Shown piece by piece: positions 35,756 to 43,510 of a stretch of DNA of 64,000 nucleotides. Position 1 is the first letter of the stretch; each line of letters starts with the position of its first letter. The stretch spans positions 186,001-250,000 of the forward strand of contig NZ_JACHIO010000001.1 in NCBI RefSeq assembly GCF_014203225.1. The letters are read 5' to 3'. The notes under the pieces were generated by a model. That model saw only the letters and a list, made by a program, of their open reading frames with translations, was not told the DNA's origin and ran no database searches. A program made the position numbers and the translations under genes. The DNA comes from Granulicella mallensis (GTDB lineage: Bacteria; Acidobacteriota; Terriglobia; Terriglobales; Acidobacteriaceae).

Positions 35756-36631
35756 ATGAAGCTGATCTCACGGCGTCGATTTGTGCAGGTTGGAGCTGCA
35801 GTGATGTGCACGCGTTTGGCTTGGGCGCAACCAGCGCAGCTACTGCCGGTAGGGTTCCCGATTGGGTTGCAGCTTTATAGTGTAGGCGACGATCTACAGA
35901 AGGACGTTCCCGGGACACTGCGGCAAATCAGGGCGCTCGGGTATGAGCGGGTAGAGACGGCAGGATTTGCGGGGTTGACGGCCAAGGCATTTCGGACACA
36001 GCTCGATCAGGCACAGTTGGTATGTCCGAGCACCCACCTGCCCGTGGGCAACTCCGAACTCGGTCCACTCTTCGAGGATGCACACGTCGTCGGTGCACGG
36101 TATGTAGTGAGCTCGGCGCTATTTTCCAAGAGCGGAGATCAGACACTCGATGACTACCGCACAATGGCGGACCGGCTCAATGATCTGGGACGCAAGGCAA
36201 AGGCCGCCGGACTACAGTATGCGTACCACAACCACAACTTTGAGTTCCGCAAGCTGAACGGCGACAGCATTGGGTACGACGTGTTGCTGAAGCATACGGA
36301 CCCGGAGCTGGTAGCTTTTGAGCTGGATTGCGGCTGGATCGTGGCGGCCGGGTTCAGCCCGATCGAGTATTTCCGCCAATATCCTGGGCGCTATCGAATG
36401 CTGCATATAAAGGATTTCGTTGCGACCAAGGGGCCGAGCACATCGCTCGCAAAGGAGGAGCGGCCCCAGGGTGCGGAACTGGGACGTGGACATATCCACT
36501 ACAAGCCGATCCTTCTTGCGGCGGCCGAAGCAGGCATCCATGACTACTATGTGGAACAGGAGCCGCCGTTCCTCGACATGCCTGCGCTTGCGGCGATAAA
36601 AGTTGATTATCAGTATCTGCGTACCTTATAG
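35756..36631 (+). CDS. Exported sugar phosphate isomerase/epimerase-like TIM barrel
   Basis: A 291-residue xylose-isomerase-like barrel with a Tat leader (LISRRRFVQVGAAVMCTRLA). The metal-site motifs are visible: YAYHNHNFEF near residue 155, FELDCGW near 190, LHIKDF near 218 and a late VEQEPP near 272, giving the His/Glu/Asp ligands. Family members isomerise or epimerise keto-sugars and inositols. Export of such an enzyme is common in Acidobacteria and Planctomycetes, where related proteins handle 3-keto-glycosides, but that role is not shown here. AGGAG precedes the ATG. A second barrel gene follows 24 bases downstream. Confidence 0.85.
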   Translation: MKLISRRRFVQVGAAVMCTRLAWAQPAQLLPVGFPIGLQLYSVGDDLQKDVPGTLRQIRALGYERVETAGFAGLTAKAFRTQLDQAQLVCPSTHLPVGNSELGPLFEDAHVVGARYVVSSALFSKSGDQTLDDYRTMADRLNDLGRKAKAAGLQYAYHNHNFEFRKLNGDSIGYDVLLKHTDPELVAFELDCGWIVAAGFSPIEYFRQYPGRYRMLHIKDFVATKGPSTSLAKEERPQGAELGRGHIHYKPILLAAAEAGIHDYYVEQEPPFLDMPALAAIKVDYQYLRTL

Positions 36632-36654
36632 AACCGCAGGCTGCGGAGGGACGA

Positions 36655-37530
36655 ATGAATCGTAGAGAGTTTGGAAAGATGAGTGCGGGAGCGGCTTTGG
36701 CGTCGGCGTGGCCTGTGGCTGCGCAGAGCATTGGCGCAGCAAAAAAAGTGCGATTCTCCTTCATGCTGTGGGCACTCGAGAAGCAGGCGCCGTTCGACCA
36801 ATGCCTGGAATGGGTGGCCGAAGCGGGATACCAGGGTGTGGAACTGGTGGGTGAGTTCCAGAGTTGGTCACCCACCGAGAGAGCAGCCACCATGGCGAGA
36901 ATGCGCCGCCTGGGAATGGTCTTTGACGCGATGAGTGGAGTGAAGGCAGGATTCGCAGAGCCGGAGCAGACAGAGGCGTTTCGGACGCAGTTCACCGAAC
37001 AGATGAGGGCAGCGAAGGAACTGGAGTGTCCGAAGATTATTCTGCTCTCGGGCAAACGGGTAGAGGGTCTACGCGCCGGTATGCAGCGGCAGACCTCCAT
37101 CGATAATCTTAAGTGGGCTGCCGAGAGAGCGGCAAAAGAGCAGATCGACATCGTGATTGAACCGATCGATCTGCTGGAGAATCCGACCATTTATCTAGCC
37201 TCTGTGACGGATGGCTTCGAGATCGTGCGGGCAATCGACAGTCCAAATGTGAAGGTTTTATACGACTTCTACCATGAGCAGCGGAGCTTCGGGAACCTGA
37301 TCGAAAAGCTCGAAAAGAACATCGAATGGGTAGGCCTGGTGCATGTGGCGGATGTGCCCGGACGGCATGAGCCGGGGACGGGCGAGATCGACTACGAGTC
37401 GATCTATCGCAAGCTGGCGGAGCTCAACTACAGCCATTGGATCGCAATGGAGTACTACCCGACCGAAGAGCCGGTAACCTCTCTGAAGAAATCACGGATG
37501 GGGGCGCAACGGACTCTGAAGCAATCATGA
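36655..37530 (+). CDS. Exported hydroxypyruvate-isomerase-like TIM barrel
   Basis: A 291-residue xylose-isomerase-like barrel beginning with a Tat-type leader (NRREFGKMSAGAALASAW). The sequence follows the hydroxypyruvate isomerase (Hyi) pattern: FSFMLWAL, AGYQGVELVG, VIEPIDLLENPTIYLA with a metal Glu, VKVLYDFYHEQ, LVHVADVPGRHEPGTGEIDY and AMEYYPT. Actual Hyi is cytosolic, so substrate is uncertain. GGAGG lies five bases before the ATG. It is co-transcribed with the preceding barrel gene and convergent with the GH2 gene at 37620. Confidence 0.85.
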   Translation: MNRREFGKMSAGAALASAWPVAAQSIGAAKKVRFSFMLWALEKQAPFDQCLEWVAEAGYQGVELVGEFQSWSPTERAATMARMRRLGMVFDAMSGVKAGFAEPEQTEAFRTQFTEQMRAAKELECPKIILLSGKRVEGLRAGMQRQTSIDNLKWAAERAAKEQIDIVIEPIDLLENPTIYLASVTDGFEIVRAIDSPNVKVLYDFYHEQRSFGNLIEKLEKNIEWVGLVHVADVPGRHEPGTGEIDYESIYRKLAELNYSHWIAMEYYPTEEPVTSLKKSRMGAQRTLKQS

Positions 37531-37619
37531 TCCAGAAGAATCGTCTCTGAACGCTGGGCATGGTGAGTTATTAATTCGCACGGCTCAATCTCTCTCGAAC
37601 TGCCTTTTGATGACACTCC

Positions 37620-40106
37620 CTAATTCGCCTCGATACTGATCTGCGCGGAAGCAAGCGACGGCGAAGATGCCGAGAGTGTGATCTGCCCAGGACGTCCGTT
37701 CGATTGGACGAGAACGAGAGCCAGGCCATTGAAGGCGCGTCGACTGCTCGCTTTATAAGGCTCATGACTGTCGGGCTGTCCGTTGTCGACGCCAAGAATG
37801 CGACCGGCGCCCGTAAGCGAGAAGGTGATGGCATCATCGGCAGTAGGAACGATGCGGCCCTGTGCATCCTGCACGGTGACGGTGATATGAGCCACATCAT
37901 CCGGCGTGGTGCGGAGGCGTTGCCGATCATTGATAAGCGCCAGCTTCGCAGGGGCTCCGGTAGTGTGAACCTCGATGCCTTCGACAGCCTTTCCATCCTT
38001 AATGCCCTTCGCTGTGAGGGTTCCTGGAGCATAGGGCACATCCCATGTGAGGTGCAGGTCTGCGGTAGTCTGGAGCACATCAGCGCCCGGCTGGTAATTG
38101 CCATAACGTCCGACCATGCCGGGTCGCGGGAAGCTGTAGCCTTTTACGCCGAGGCTTTCCCCGTTCAGAAAGAGCTCGACGGTTTCGCAGTTTGTGAAAC
38201 ACGTGACGGGTATCACCTTGCCCTCTTTGCCGGGCCAGTTCCAGTGCGGCTGTAGATGCAGAACGGGTTGCTTCGTCCAGAGGCTTTGATAGAAGTAGAA
38301 GCTATCTTTTAGAAAGCCACAGGTATCGAGTGCGCCGCTCACGGCGAGTTTGTTTGGCCACTTCGCCTCACCGAGATAGTCGATCCCAACCCAAAGAAAG
38401 TCGCCGCTCACGTAGTCATAGGTCTGCACGAACTTTTGCTGTTGCTCGACCTGGATGAGATTATTCGTTGGCCGTTCCAGGATGTCGTCGATCGGCTGCT
38501 CGGTAAAGTAGACGCCGCGTGCGCCGCGCAGTGCAGAGCTCTCGGTGCCGATAAAACGACGCTGCGGATAAGCCTGCCGGTCGATGCTGTAATACTTCTC
38601 GCGACGGTCGCGCCAGCGGTCCACATAGTTGTATCCGACGACATCGAGCTTATCCAGAAAGTCCGGAGGCGCAGCCTTCGGCTCGGCGGCGATCTGGTCG
38701 CAGCCGACGGTGATGGGCCGCGTGGAATCCTTGCTGTGAATGATCTCGATGAGACGCTGGAGGGTGGCAGGGCCGTCAGGAGCGGTTTGATCGGGAACCT
38801 CATTGCCGGGGCTCCAGATCACGATGGAGGGATGGTTACGATCACGCTCCATCATGGCAGTGAGGTCGCGCTCCGACCACTCATCGAAGTACCTATGGTA
38901 TCCATAGGTCGGCGTCTGCCCTTTCGCGTGCCGCCACTCGTCGAACGCCTCGGCCATCACCAGAAATCCCATGCGGTCGAGCATGTCGAGCAGCTCCGGC
39001 GCGGGTGGGTTATGACTGAGCCGGATGGCGTTGCACCCCATCTGCTGAAGCAGCTCAAGACGGCGCTCCCATAGACGCTCGGGTACCGCTGTGCCGACTG
39101 AGCCGCCGTCACCGTGAATACAAACACCGTTCATCTTGACGTGTTCGCCATTGAGTAGAAAACCGCGATCGACGTCGAAGGCAATCTGCCGGATGCCAAA
39201 GTTGGCAGAGTCCTGATCGATTTGCGCGCCGCGAGAGCGCACGGTGCAGCGGGCACGATAGAGGTGCGGTGTCGTTGTGGACCACAACGCGGGGGAGGCC
39301 ACGGTGAGCGTCTGGGCCAATGTTGTCTCGGCATCCTTGCTGAGGGTGTGCGGCGTTGTGGTCTGCTGAACGGTCTCGCCGGTCGGCGAAAGGATCTCGG
39401 TCATCAGCTCGAGATCGGCATCGCGGACACTATCATTGCGCAGGCGAGTGGTGACCTCGACCGTGGCGCTCTCCCGCGTGATGGACGGCGTGCGAACATA
39501 GATACCGTTCTCGACGATATGGATCGGATCGGTAATCCGAAGCCATGTGTGACGGTAGATGCCAGACCCGGAGTACCAGCGGCAGTTGGTCTGGAGAGAG
39601 TTGTCGACGCGCACTGCGAGATAGTTGGGCTTGCCCGGTGGCGCAAGATGGGCCGTGAGATCGTAAGAGAAGCCGATGAAGCCATAAGGGCGCATGCCCA
39701 GCGAGACACCGTTGATCCACACCTCGCTGCGCTGATAGACCCCGTCAAACTGAAGAGCGATGCGTCTGCCATGCGCCGAGGAGGGCACGATAAAGTCCTT
39801 GCGATACCAGCCGATGCCGGTAGGCAGGTAGGCTCCATTTCCCTTGGCGGGAGCGTTCTCGTCGAAGCTGCCCTCGATGCTCCAGTCATGGGGGAGATCG
39901 AGACTGCGCCAGGCCGCGTCGTGAAAGCCCGGTGCCTGCGCACCTGCGGCATCGCCGAGCAGAAAACGCCATCCGCGGTCGAAGTTAGTGCGGCGTTCAG
40001 GCAGCACTTCAGGATTCGTGCCGGAAGAGGCGTCGAGCCGAAGGGCCGAAGCGGCTCCGGCCATTGCTGCATCACTAAGAAAATCTCGGCGGGTGATAGG
40101 GGACAT
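37620..40106 (-). CDS. GH2 beta-galactosidase-type glycosidase, Tat-exported
   Basis: Start ATG 40106 is chosen because it places a Tat leader (PITRRDFLSDAAMAG) at the N-terminus; upstream frame is non-coding promoter. The 828-residue protein has the GH2 jelly-roll (FDRGWRFLLGD, LPHDWSIEG, WYRKDF), an Ig-like domain, the TIM barrel with MNGVCIHGDGG, IRLSHNPPAPELLD, acid/base Glu in WSPGNEVPD and nucleophile Glu in FIGTESSALRG, then a DUF4982-type domain and a final Ig-like domain. Likely a periplasmic beta-galactosidase acting on galactan oligosaccharides. It is divergent from the cellulase-like gene, with one GGATTCG dyad between. Confidence 0.88.
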   Translation of the reverse strand: MSPITRRDFLSDAAMAGAASALRLDASSGTNPEVLPERRTNFDRGWRFLLGDAAGAQAPGFHDAAWRSLDLPHDWSIEGSFDENAPAKGNGAYLPTGIGWYRKDFIVPSSAHGRRIALQFDGVYQRSEVWINGVSLGMRPYGFIGFSYDLTAHLAPPGKPNYLAVRVDNSLQTNCRWYSGSGIYRHTWLRITDPIHIVENGIYVRTPSITRESATVEVTTRLRNDSVRDADLELMTEILSPTGETVQQTTTPHTLSKDAETTLAQTLTVASPALWSTTTPHLYRARCTVRSRGAQIDQDSANFGIRQIAFDVDRGFLLNGEHVKMNGVCIHGDGGSVGTAVPERLWERRLELLQQMGCNAIRLSHNPPAPELLDMLDRMGFLVMAEAFDEWRHAKGQTPTYGYHRYFDEWSERDLTAMMERDRNHPSIVIWSPGNEVPDQTAPDGPATLQRLIEIIHSKDSTRPITVGCDQIAAEPKAAPPDFLDKLDVVGYNYVDRWRDRREKYYSIDRQAYPQRRFIGTESSALRGARGVYFTEQPIDDILERPTNNLIQVEQQQKFVQTYDYVSGDFLWVGIDYLGEAKWPNKLAVSGALDTCGFLKDSFYFYQSLWTKQPVLHLQPHWNWPGKEGKVIPVTCFTNCETVELFLNGESLGVKGYSFPRPGMVGRYGNYQPGADVLQTTADLHLTWDVPYAPGTLTAKGIKDGKAVEGIEVHTTGAPAKLALINDRQRLRTTPDDVAHITVTVQDAQGRIVPTADDAITFSLTGAGRILGVDNGQPDSHEPYKASSRRAFNGLALVLVQSNGRPGQITLSASSPSLASAQISIEAN

Positions 40107-40166
40107 CGTGGGGCCTTTCTCTGGTTCTCTTATGGCAGAGAAGCTTATCGTGAAAATCAGTCGCCG

Positions 40167-40190
40167 CGAATCCGCCAAAAGGTGGATTCG
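40167..40190. promoter_or_regulatory. GGATTCG-dyad site 2 (fully symmetric)
   Basis: CGAATCC at 40167-40173 and GGATTCG at 40184-40190 are separated by ten bases, so the site reads as the motif on both strands (minus: TCCACCTTTTGGCGGATTCG). It lies 60 bases before the GH2 start and 66 before the cellulase-like start, placed to control both. Confidence 0.75.
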
Positions 40191-40256
40191 TATCGATGTA
40201 GCGAGCGAGTAGGCTTGATGCGCATTCAAGAAGCATTCTTAAGGCGAGGCAACAGC

Positions 40257-42407
40257 ATGACGACGTGGCGAGCGATCTGGCTCGGATTCTTAACGGCTGC
40301 GGGACTTCAAGTCGCTGCTATCAATGCGACTCGCATCGGAGCGCAGAGTCCGCAGCAGAGTCAGGCAGATATGTCTCCCTTTACGATGGAGCTTCGGCGC
40401 GGCGCATTGACGCATTCGCCGGTGGACGTCTCGTACCTGCTGGATGCGCCGGCCGGCAAACACGGCTTCGTGCAGGTAAAGGACGGCCACCTGGCGACTG
40501 GCGAGGGAAAACGCATCCGCTTCTGGGGCGTCAACATCACCGATTGGAGCAAGGGCTCGCGGCAGATTCCGGTGAAGCAGGACGCGGCCTTTCTGGCGTC
40601 GACGCTCGCACGATTCGGCGTGAACAGCGTGCGCTTCCAGTTCCTCGATCTCGAAGTGTCTCGGGGACTCATCGCGAAGCAGGGCGACAGCACCCGCATG
40701 CTCGATGTCGACGCGCTCGACCGCGAAGATTACTTCATCGCAGAGCTCGAAAAGCGCGGGATCTATATCGATTTCAACCTGCTGGTGGGCAGGCCCTTCC
40801 ACGCTGGCGATGGCGTGAAGAACGCAGAGCTGCTGCGGGAGGGATCGAAGGGAACGTCGCTCTATGACGCGCGGATGATCGAACTGCAGAAAGAGTATGC
40901 ACGGCAGTTGCTGACACATCTCAATCCCTATACAAAGCTGCGGTACACAGACGATCCAGCGGTCGCAATCGTCGAAATCAACAATGAGAATGCGATCAAT
41001 GTAGGGTTCCACGCGCCAGCGCCGTTTTATCAGGATGAGCTAACCGGTCTCTACAATCAATGGCTGGCGAAGCACCGCACCGCGGAACAGAGCGCGAAGC
41101 TCCGGGAGATCACAAGTGCCGGAGCAGCGGATCCAGTGCCTCTGCTAAGTAGCAAGACGTTGGTAGCGGAGGCTCCTCCGGAACGGTTCTACGCCGAGGC
41201 CGAGTTCTACAACGACCTGCAGCACGACTACTTCCTGGACATGGAGCGATACCTGAAGCAGACGCTGGGGTCGCACTCGCTGGTGATCGCGACGGCGGAT
41301 CACAGCCACTCCAACAGCGGTTATTCTATCCTGCTCGCGACCGAGGACATGGACATCATCGACGGGCATACCTACTGGCAGCATCCCGAGTATTACGTGA
41401 AGAAACTCCCGATGGTGAACGACCCGTTCAACTCGACGATAGTAGAGCTATCGCGGTCGGCGATTGCTGGAAAGCCCTATACGGTAAGCGAGGTCAACAA
41501 TCCGTTCCCCAACGACTACGCGGGCGAGGGTATCCCTATCCTTGCGGCCTATGCAGGGTTACAGGACTGGGACGCTCTCTTCTGGTACACCTTCGAGCCT
41601 AAGAGCGATCCGGCATGGAAGCCCTATGTAGGCGACGCGTTTGATATCTCGTTAGACCCGGTAAAGATGCCGGAGCTGGCAGCGGGAGCGCTCCTGTTTC
41701 TGCGCGGCGATGTCGAGAAGGCGCGCACTGTCAGCGAGCGGACGTATTCGGAGAAGCAGGTCTTCGATAGCATGCTGATCCCTTCGACGGAGCGGCCGTA
41801 CTATACGGAGGGGTTTCCACTGGCTCTGCCACTCGAGCACGAGGTGCGGATCGGCTCACTGACCGGACCTCCGACCAAGCCATTCGAGACGCCGAAAGCA
41901 ACAGACCCAATCGTCTCCGATACACGGCAGCTCGCATGGTATGTGGGACCTCAGCATACGAACGGGCTGGTGACGGTGGATACACCGAGGAGCCAGGCAC
42001 TGATCGGCTTCGTAAAGGCACAGGGCAAAAGCGTGCGCAACATGAGCGCCGAGGTGAACAACAGCTTCTGTATCCTTCTGCTCAGCGCGATGGATGAGCA
42101 GCCGATTGCTACGAGCGCGAAGCTGCTGCTGGTGGCAGGAGGTCCCGTGGAGAACACCGGACAGCAGTGGAACACTGCAGGGACCGATGTGACCTCGTTC
42201 GGAGGGCCACCGAGTCTTGTCGAGCCGGTGAAGGGGACCATTACCCTGAACGGCCTCGAAGGCGCGCACGCAGTATGGGTGCAGCCGATCGACGGCGCCG
42301 GCCAGCCTCTGGGCAAGCCCACAGCGGCCGCAAACATCGGCGGAACCTGGAAGGTTCCGCTAGGGCCAGTCACGACCACATGGTATGAAATTAGGGTGGA
42401 GCGCTAG
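40257..42407 (+). CDS. Exported cellulase-like (GH5-type) glycoside hydrolase
   Basis: The frame is open far upstream, antisense to the GH2 gene; ATG 40257 with GAGG seven bases before it gives a 716-residue product with a signal-like N-terminus (TTWRAIWLGFLTAAGLQVAA). ATG 40218 is an alternative. A clan-A-like barrel is suggested by RIRFWGVNITDWSKG, LARFGVNSVRFQFLD, IYIDFNLLVGRPFH and the acid/base candidate in AIVEINNENAIN; a later YTVSEVNNPFPNDY holds the nucleophile candidate. The C-terminal ~230 residues look like beta-sandwich. Family assignment beyond 'cellulase-like' is not possible by eye. The esterase gene starts immediately after its stop. Confidence 0.75.
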   Translation: MTTWRAIWLGFLTAAGLQVAAINATRIGAQSPQQSQADMSPFTMELRRGALTHSPVDVSYLLDAPAGKHGFVQVKDGHLATGEGKRIRFWGVNITDWSKGSRQIPVKQDAAFLASTLARFGVNSVRFQFLDLEVSRGLIAKQGDSTRMLDVDALDREDYFIAELEKRGIYIDFNLLVGRPFHAGDGVKNAELLREGSKGTSLYDARMIELQKEYARQLLTHLNPYTKLRYTDDPAVAIVEINNENAINVGFHAPAPFYQDELTGLYNQWLAKHRTAEQSAKLREITSAGAADPVPLLSSKTLVAEAPPERFYAEAEFYNDLQHDYFLDMERYLKQTLGSHSLVIATADHSHSNSGYSILLATEDMDIIDGHTYWQHPEYYVKKLPMVNDPFNSTIVELSRSAIAGKPYTVSEVNNPFPNDYAGEGIPILAAYAGLQDWDALFWYTFEPKSDPAWKPYVGDAFDISLDPVKMPELAAGALLFLRGDVEKARTVSERTYSEKQVFDSMLIPSTERPYYTEGFPLALPLEHEVRIGSLTGPPTKPFETPKATDPIVSDTRQLAWYVGPQHTNGLVTVDTPRSQALIGFVKAQGKSVRNMSAEVNNSFCILLLSAMDEQPIATSAKLLLVAGGPVENTGQQWNTAGTDVTSFGGPPSLVEPVKGTITLNGLEGAHAVWVQPIDGAGQPLGKPTAAANIGGTWKVPLGPVTTTWYEIRVER

Positions 42408-43286
42408 ATGACACGATCATTCACATTGCGTCTGTTGGCGGGCGTTGTAGTTGGCGTAGCGAGCCTCGCCGCGTGCGCCCAATATCCCGGTAACCATGAA
42501 GTAGTTAAGTTGTGGCCCAAAGGCGCACCTGCGTTACAGGCCGATGCAAGGCCTGAGACAGTGCGGATCTCGCCGGAGGGCGACCACGTCATCACCCATG
42601 TAGCTGAGCCTTCGCTCACGCTCTATCTACCGTCGCCACAAACTGCCACAGGTGCAGCCGTGATCATAGCGCCGGGCGGCGGACACAGCGAGCTCTGGAT
42701 CGACCATGAAGGCTTCCGCGTGGCGGAGTTTCTGAGCGAGCACGGAGTCGCAGCCTTTGTTCTGAAATACCGGCTGGCGAGAGAGAAGGGATCTTCCTAC
42801 ACCGTCGAAGGAACAGAGTTGGAAGATATGCAGCGTGCGATTCGCGTCGTACGGAGCCGCAGCGGCGATTGGAAGATCGATCCAGCGCGCATCGGTGTGA
42901 TGGGATTTTCAGCAGGTGGCGAGCTGGCGGAACTCGCCAGCACTCGCTACGATGCCGGACACCTCGACACGGAAGATCCCGTAGAACATGTGAGCTCGAA
43001 GCCGGACTTTCAGGCGTTGCTCTATCCCGCCATTCCGAAGGAGCCACGGTTGACGGCGCAGACGCCAAAGGCCTTCCTCGCCTGTGGAGCGATGGATCGA
43101 GTCGACATCTCGCAGGGAATGGCGGAGTTCTATCTGGCTTTGGCTCGGCTGCACGTGTCGGCGGAGCTGCACATCTATGCGGGCATTGGGCACGGGTTCG
43201 GGATTCGTAAGAGCAACACCAGGCCGGTCGCCGACTGGCCGGAGCTTTTTCTCGAATGGATGAGCGTGCAAGGTCTTTTGAAGTAA
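42408..43286 (+). CDS. Exported alpha/beta-hydrolase (acetylxylan-esterase-like)
   Basis: A 292-residue protein with a signal peptide ending in an AACAQ stretch, possibly a lipoprotein site. The alpha/beta-hydrolase features are AVIIAPGGGHSELW (oxyanion hole), the nucleophile elbow GFSAGG with Ser near residue 167, a late Asp in ACGAMDRVD and His in AGIGHGFGIR. It matches the esterase/lipase group containing carbohydrate acetyl esterases. The ATG directly follows the stop of the cellulase-like gene (TAGATG), so the two are co-translated. Likely removes acetyl groups from pectic or hemicellulosic chains. Confidence 0.82.
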   Translation: MTRSFTLRLLAGVVVGVASLAACAQYPGNHEVVKLWPKGAPALQADARPETVRISPEGDHVITHVAEPSLTLYLPSPQTATGAAVIIAPGGGHSELWIDHEGFRVAEFLSEHGVAAFVLKYRLAREKGSSYTVEGTELEDMQRAIRVVRSRSGDWKIDPARIGVMGFSAGGELAELASTRYDAGHLDTEDPVEHVSSKPDFQALLYPAIPKEPRLTAQTPKAFLACGAMDRVDISQGMAEFYLALARLHVSAELHIYAGIGHGFGIRKSNTRPVADWPELFLEWMSVQGLLK

Positions 43287-43347
43287 TAGGGTAATAGCAG
43301 CCGACAAATCGATGACCGGCTAACACTCGCAGGAACCAATCGCTCAC

Positions 43348-43367
43348 TCCTACTTTCGACGGATTCG
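43348..43367 (+). promoter_or_regulatory. GGATTCG-dyad site 3
   Basis: TCCTACTTTCGACGGATTCG, 143 bases upstream of the second GH2 gene and 61 bases after the esterase stop. Confidence 0.7.
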
Positions 43368-43510
43368 CATTTCCCTTTCGAAGAGTAGCGTGGCTTTTGA
43401 TCAGTAGTATGGACTTCACCCTCCCTCTCGATCGAAGAGGGGCGGCTAAGGTAGCTACCGCATTACTTTTGAACGTGTGTGTCTAGATACATTTCAAGCA
43501 AATCTTTAGG

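Noticed and set aside
39222..40256. 345-codon N-terminal extension of the cellulase-like gene
   Set aside because: It is antisense to the GH2 gene and its promoter, has no homology pattern, and a proper start with ribosome site and signal peptide exists at 40257.
41686..41693. GAGCGCTC core inside the cellulase-like gene (also a similar match near 44308)
   Set aside because: Both are within coding sequence, lack the flanking TG/CA symmetry and are far from GntR-linked promoters, so treated as chance.
43423..43442. CCCTC...GAGGG hairpin upstream of the second GH2 gene
   Set aside because: Short stem with no T tract on either strand; not enough to call a terminator.
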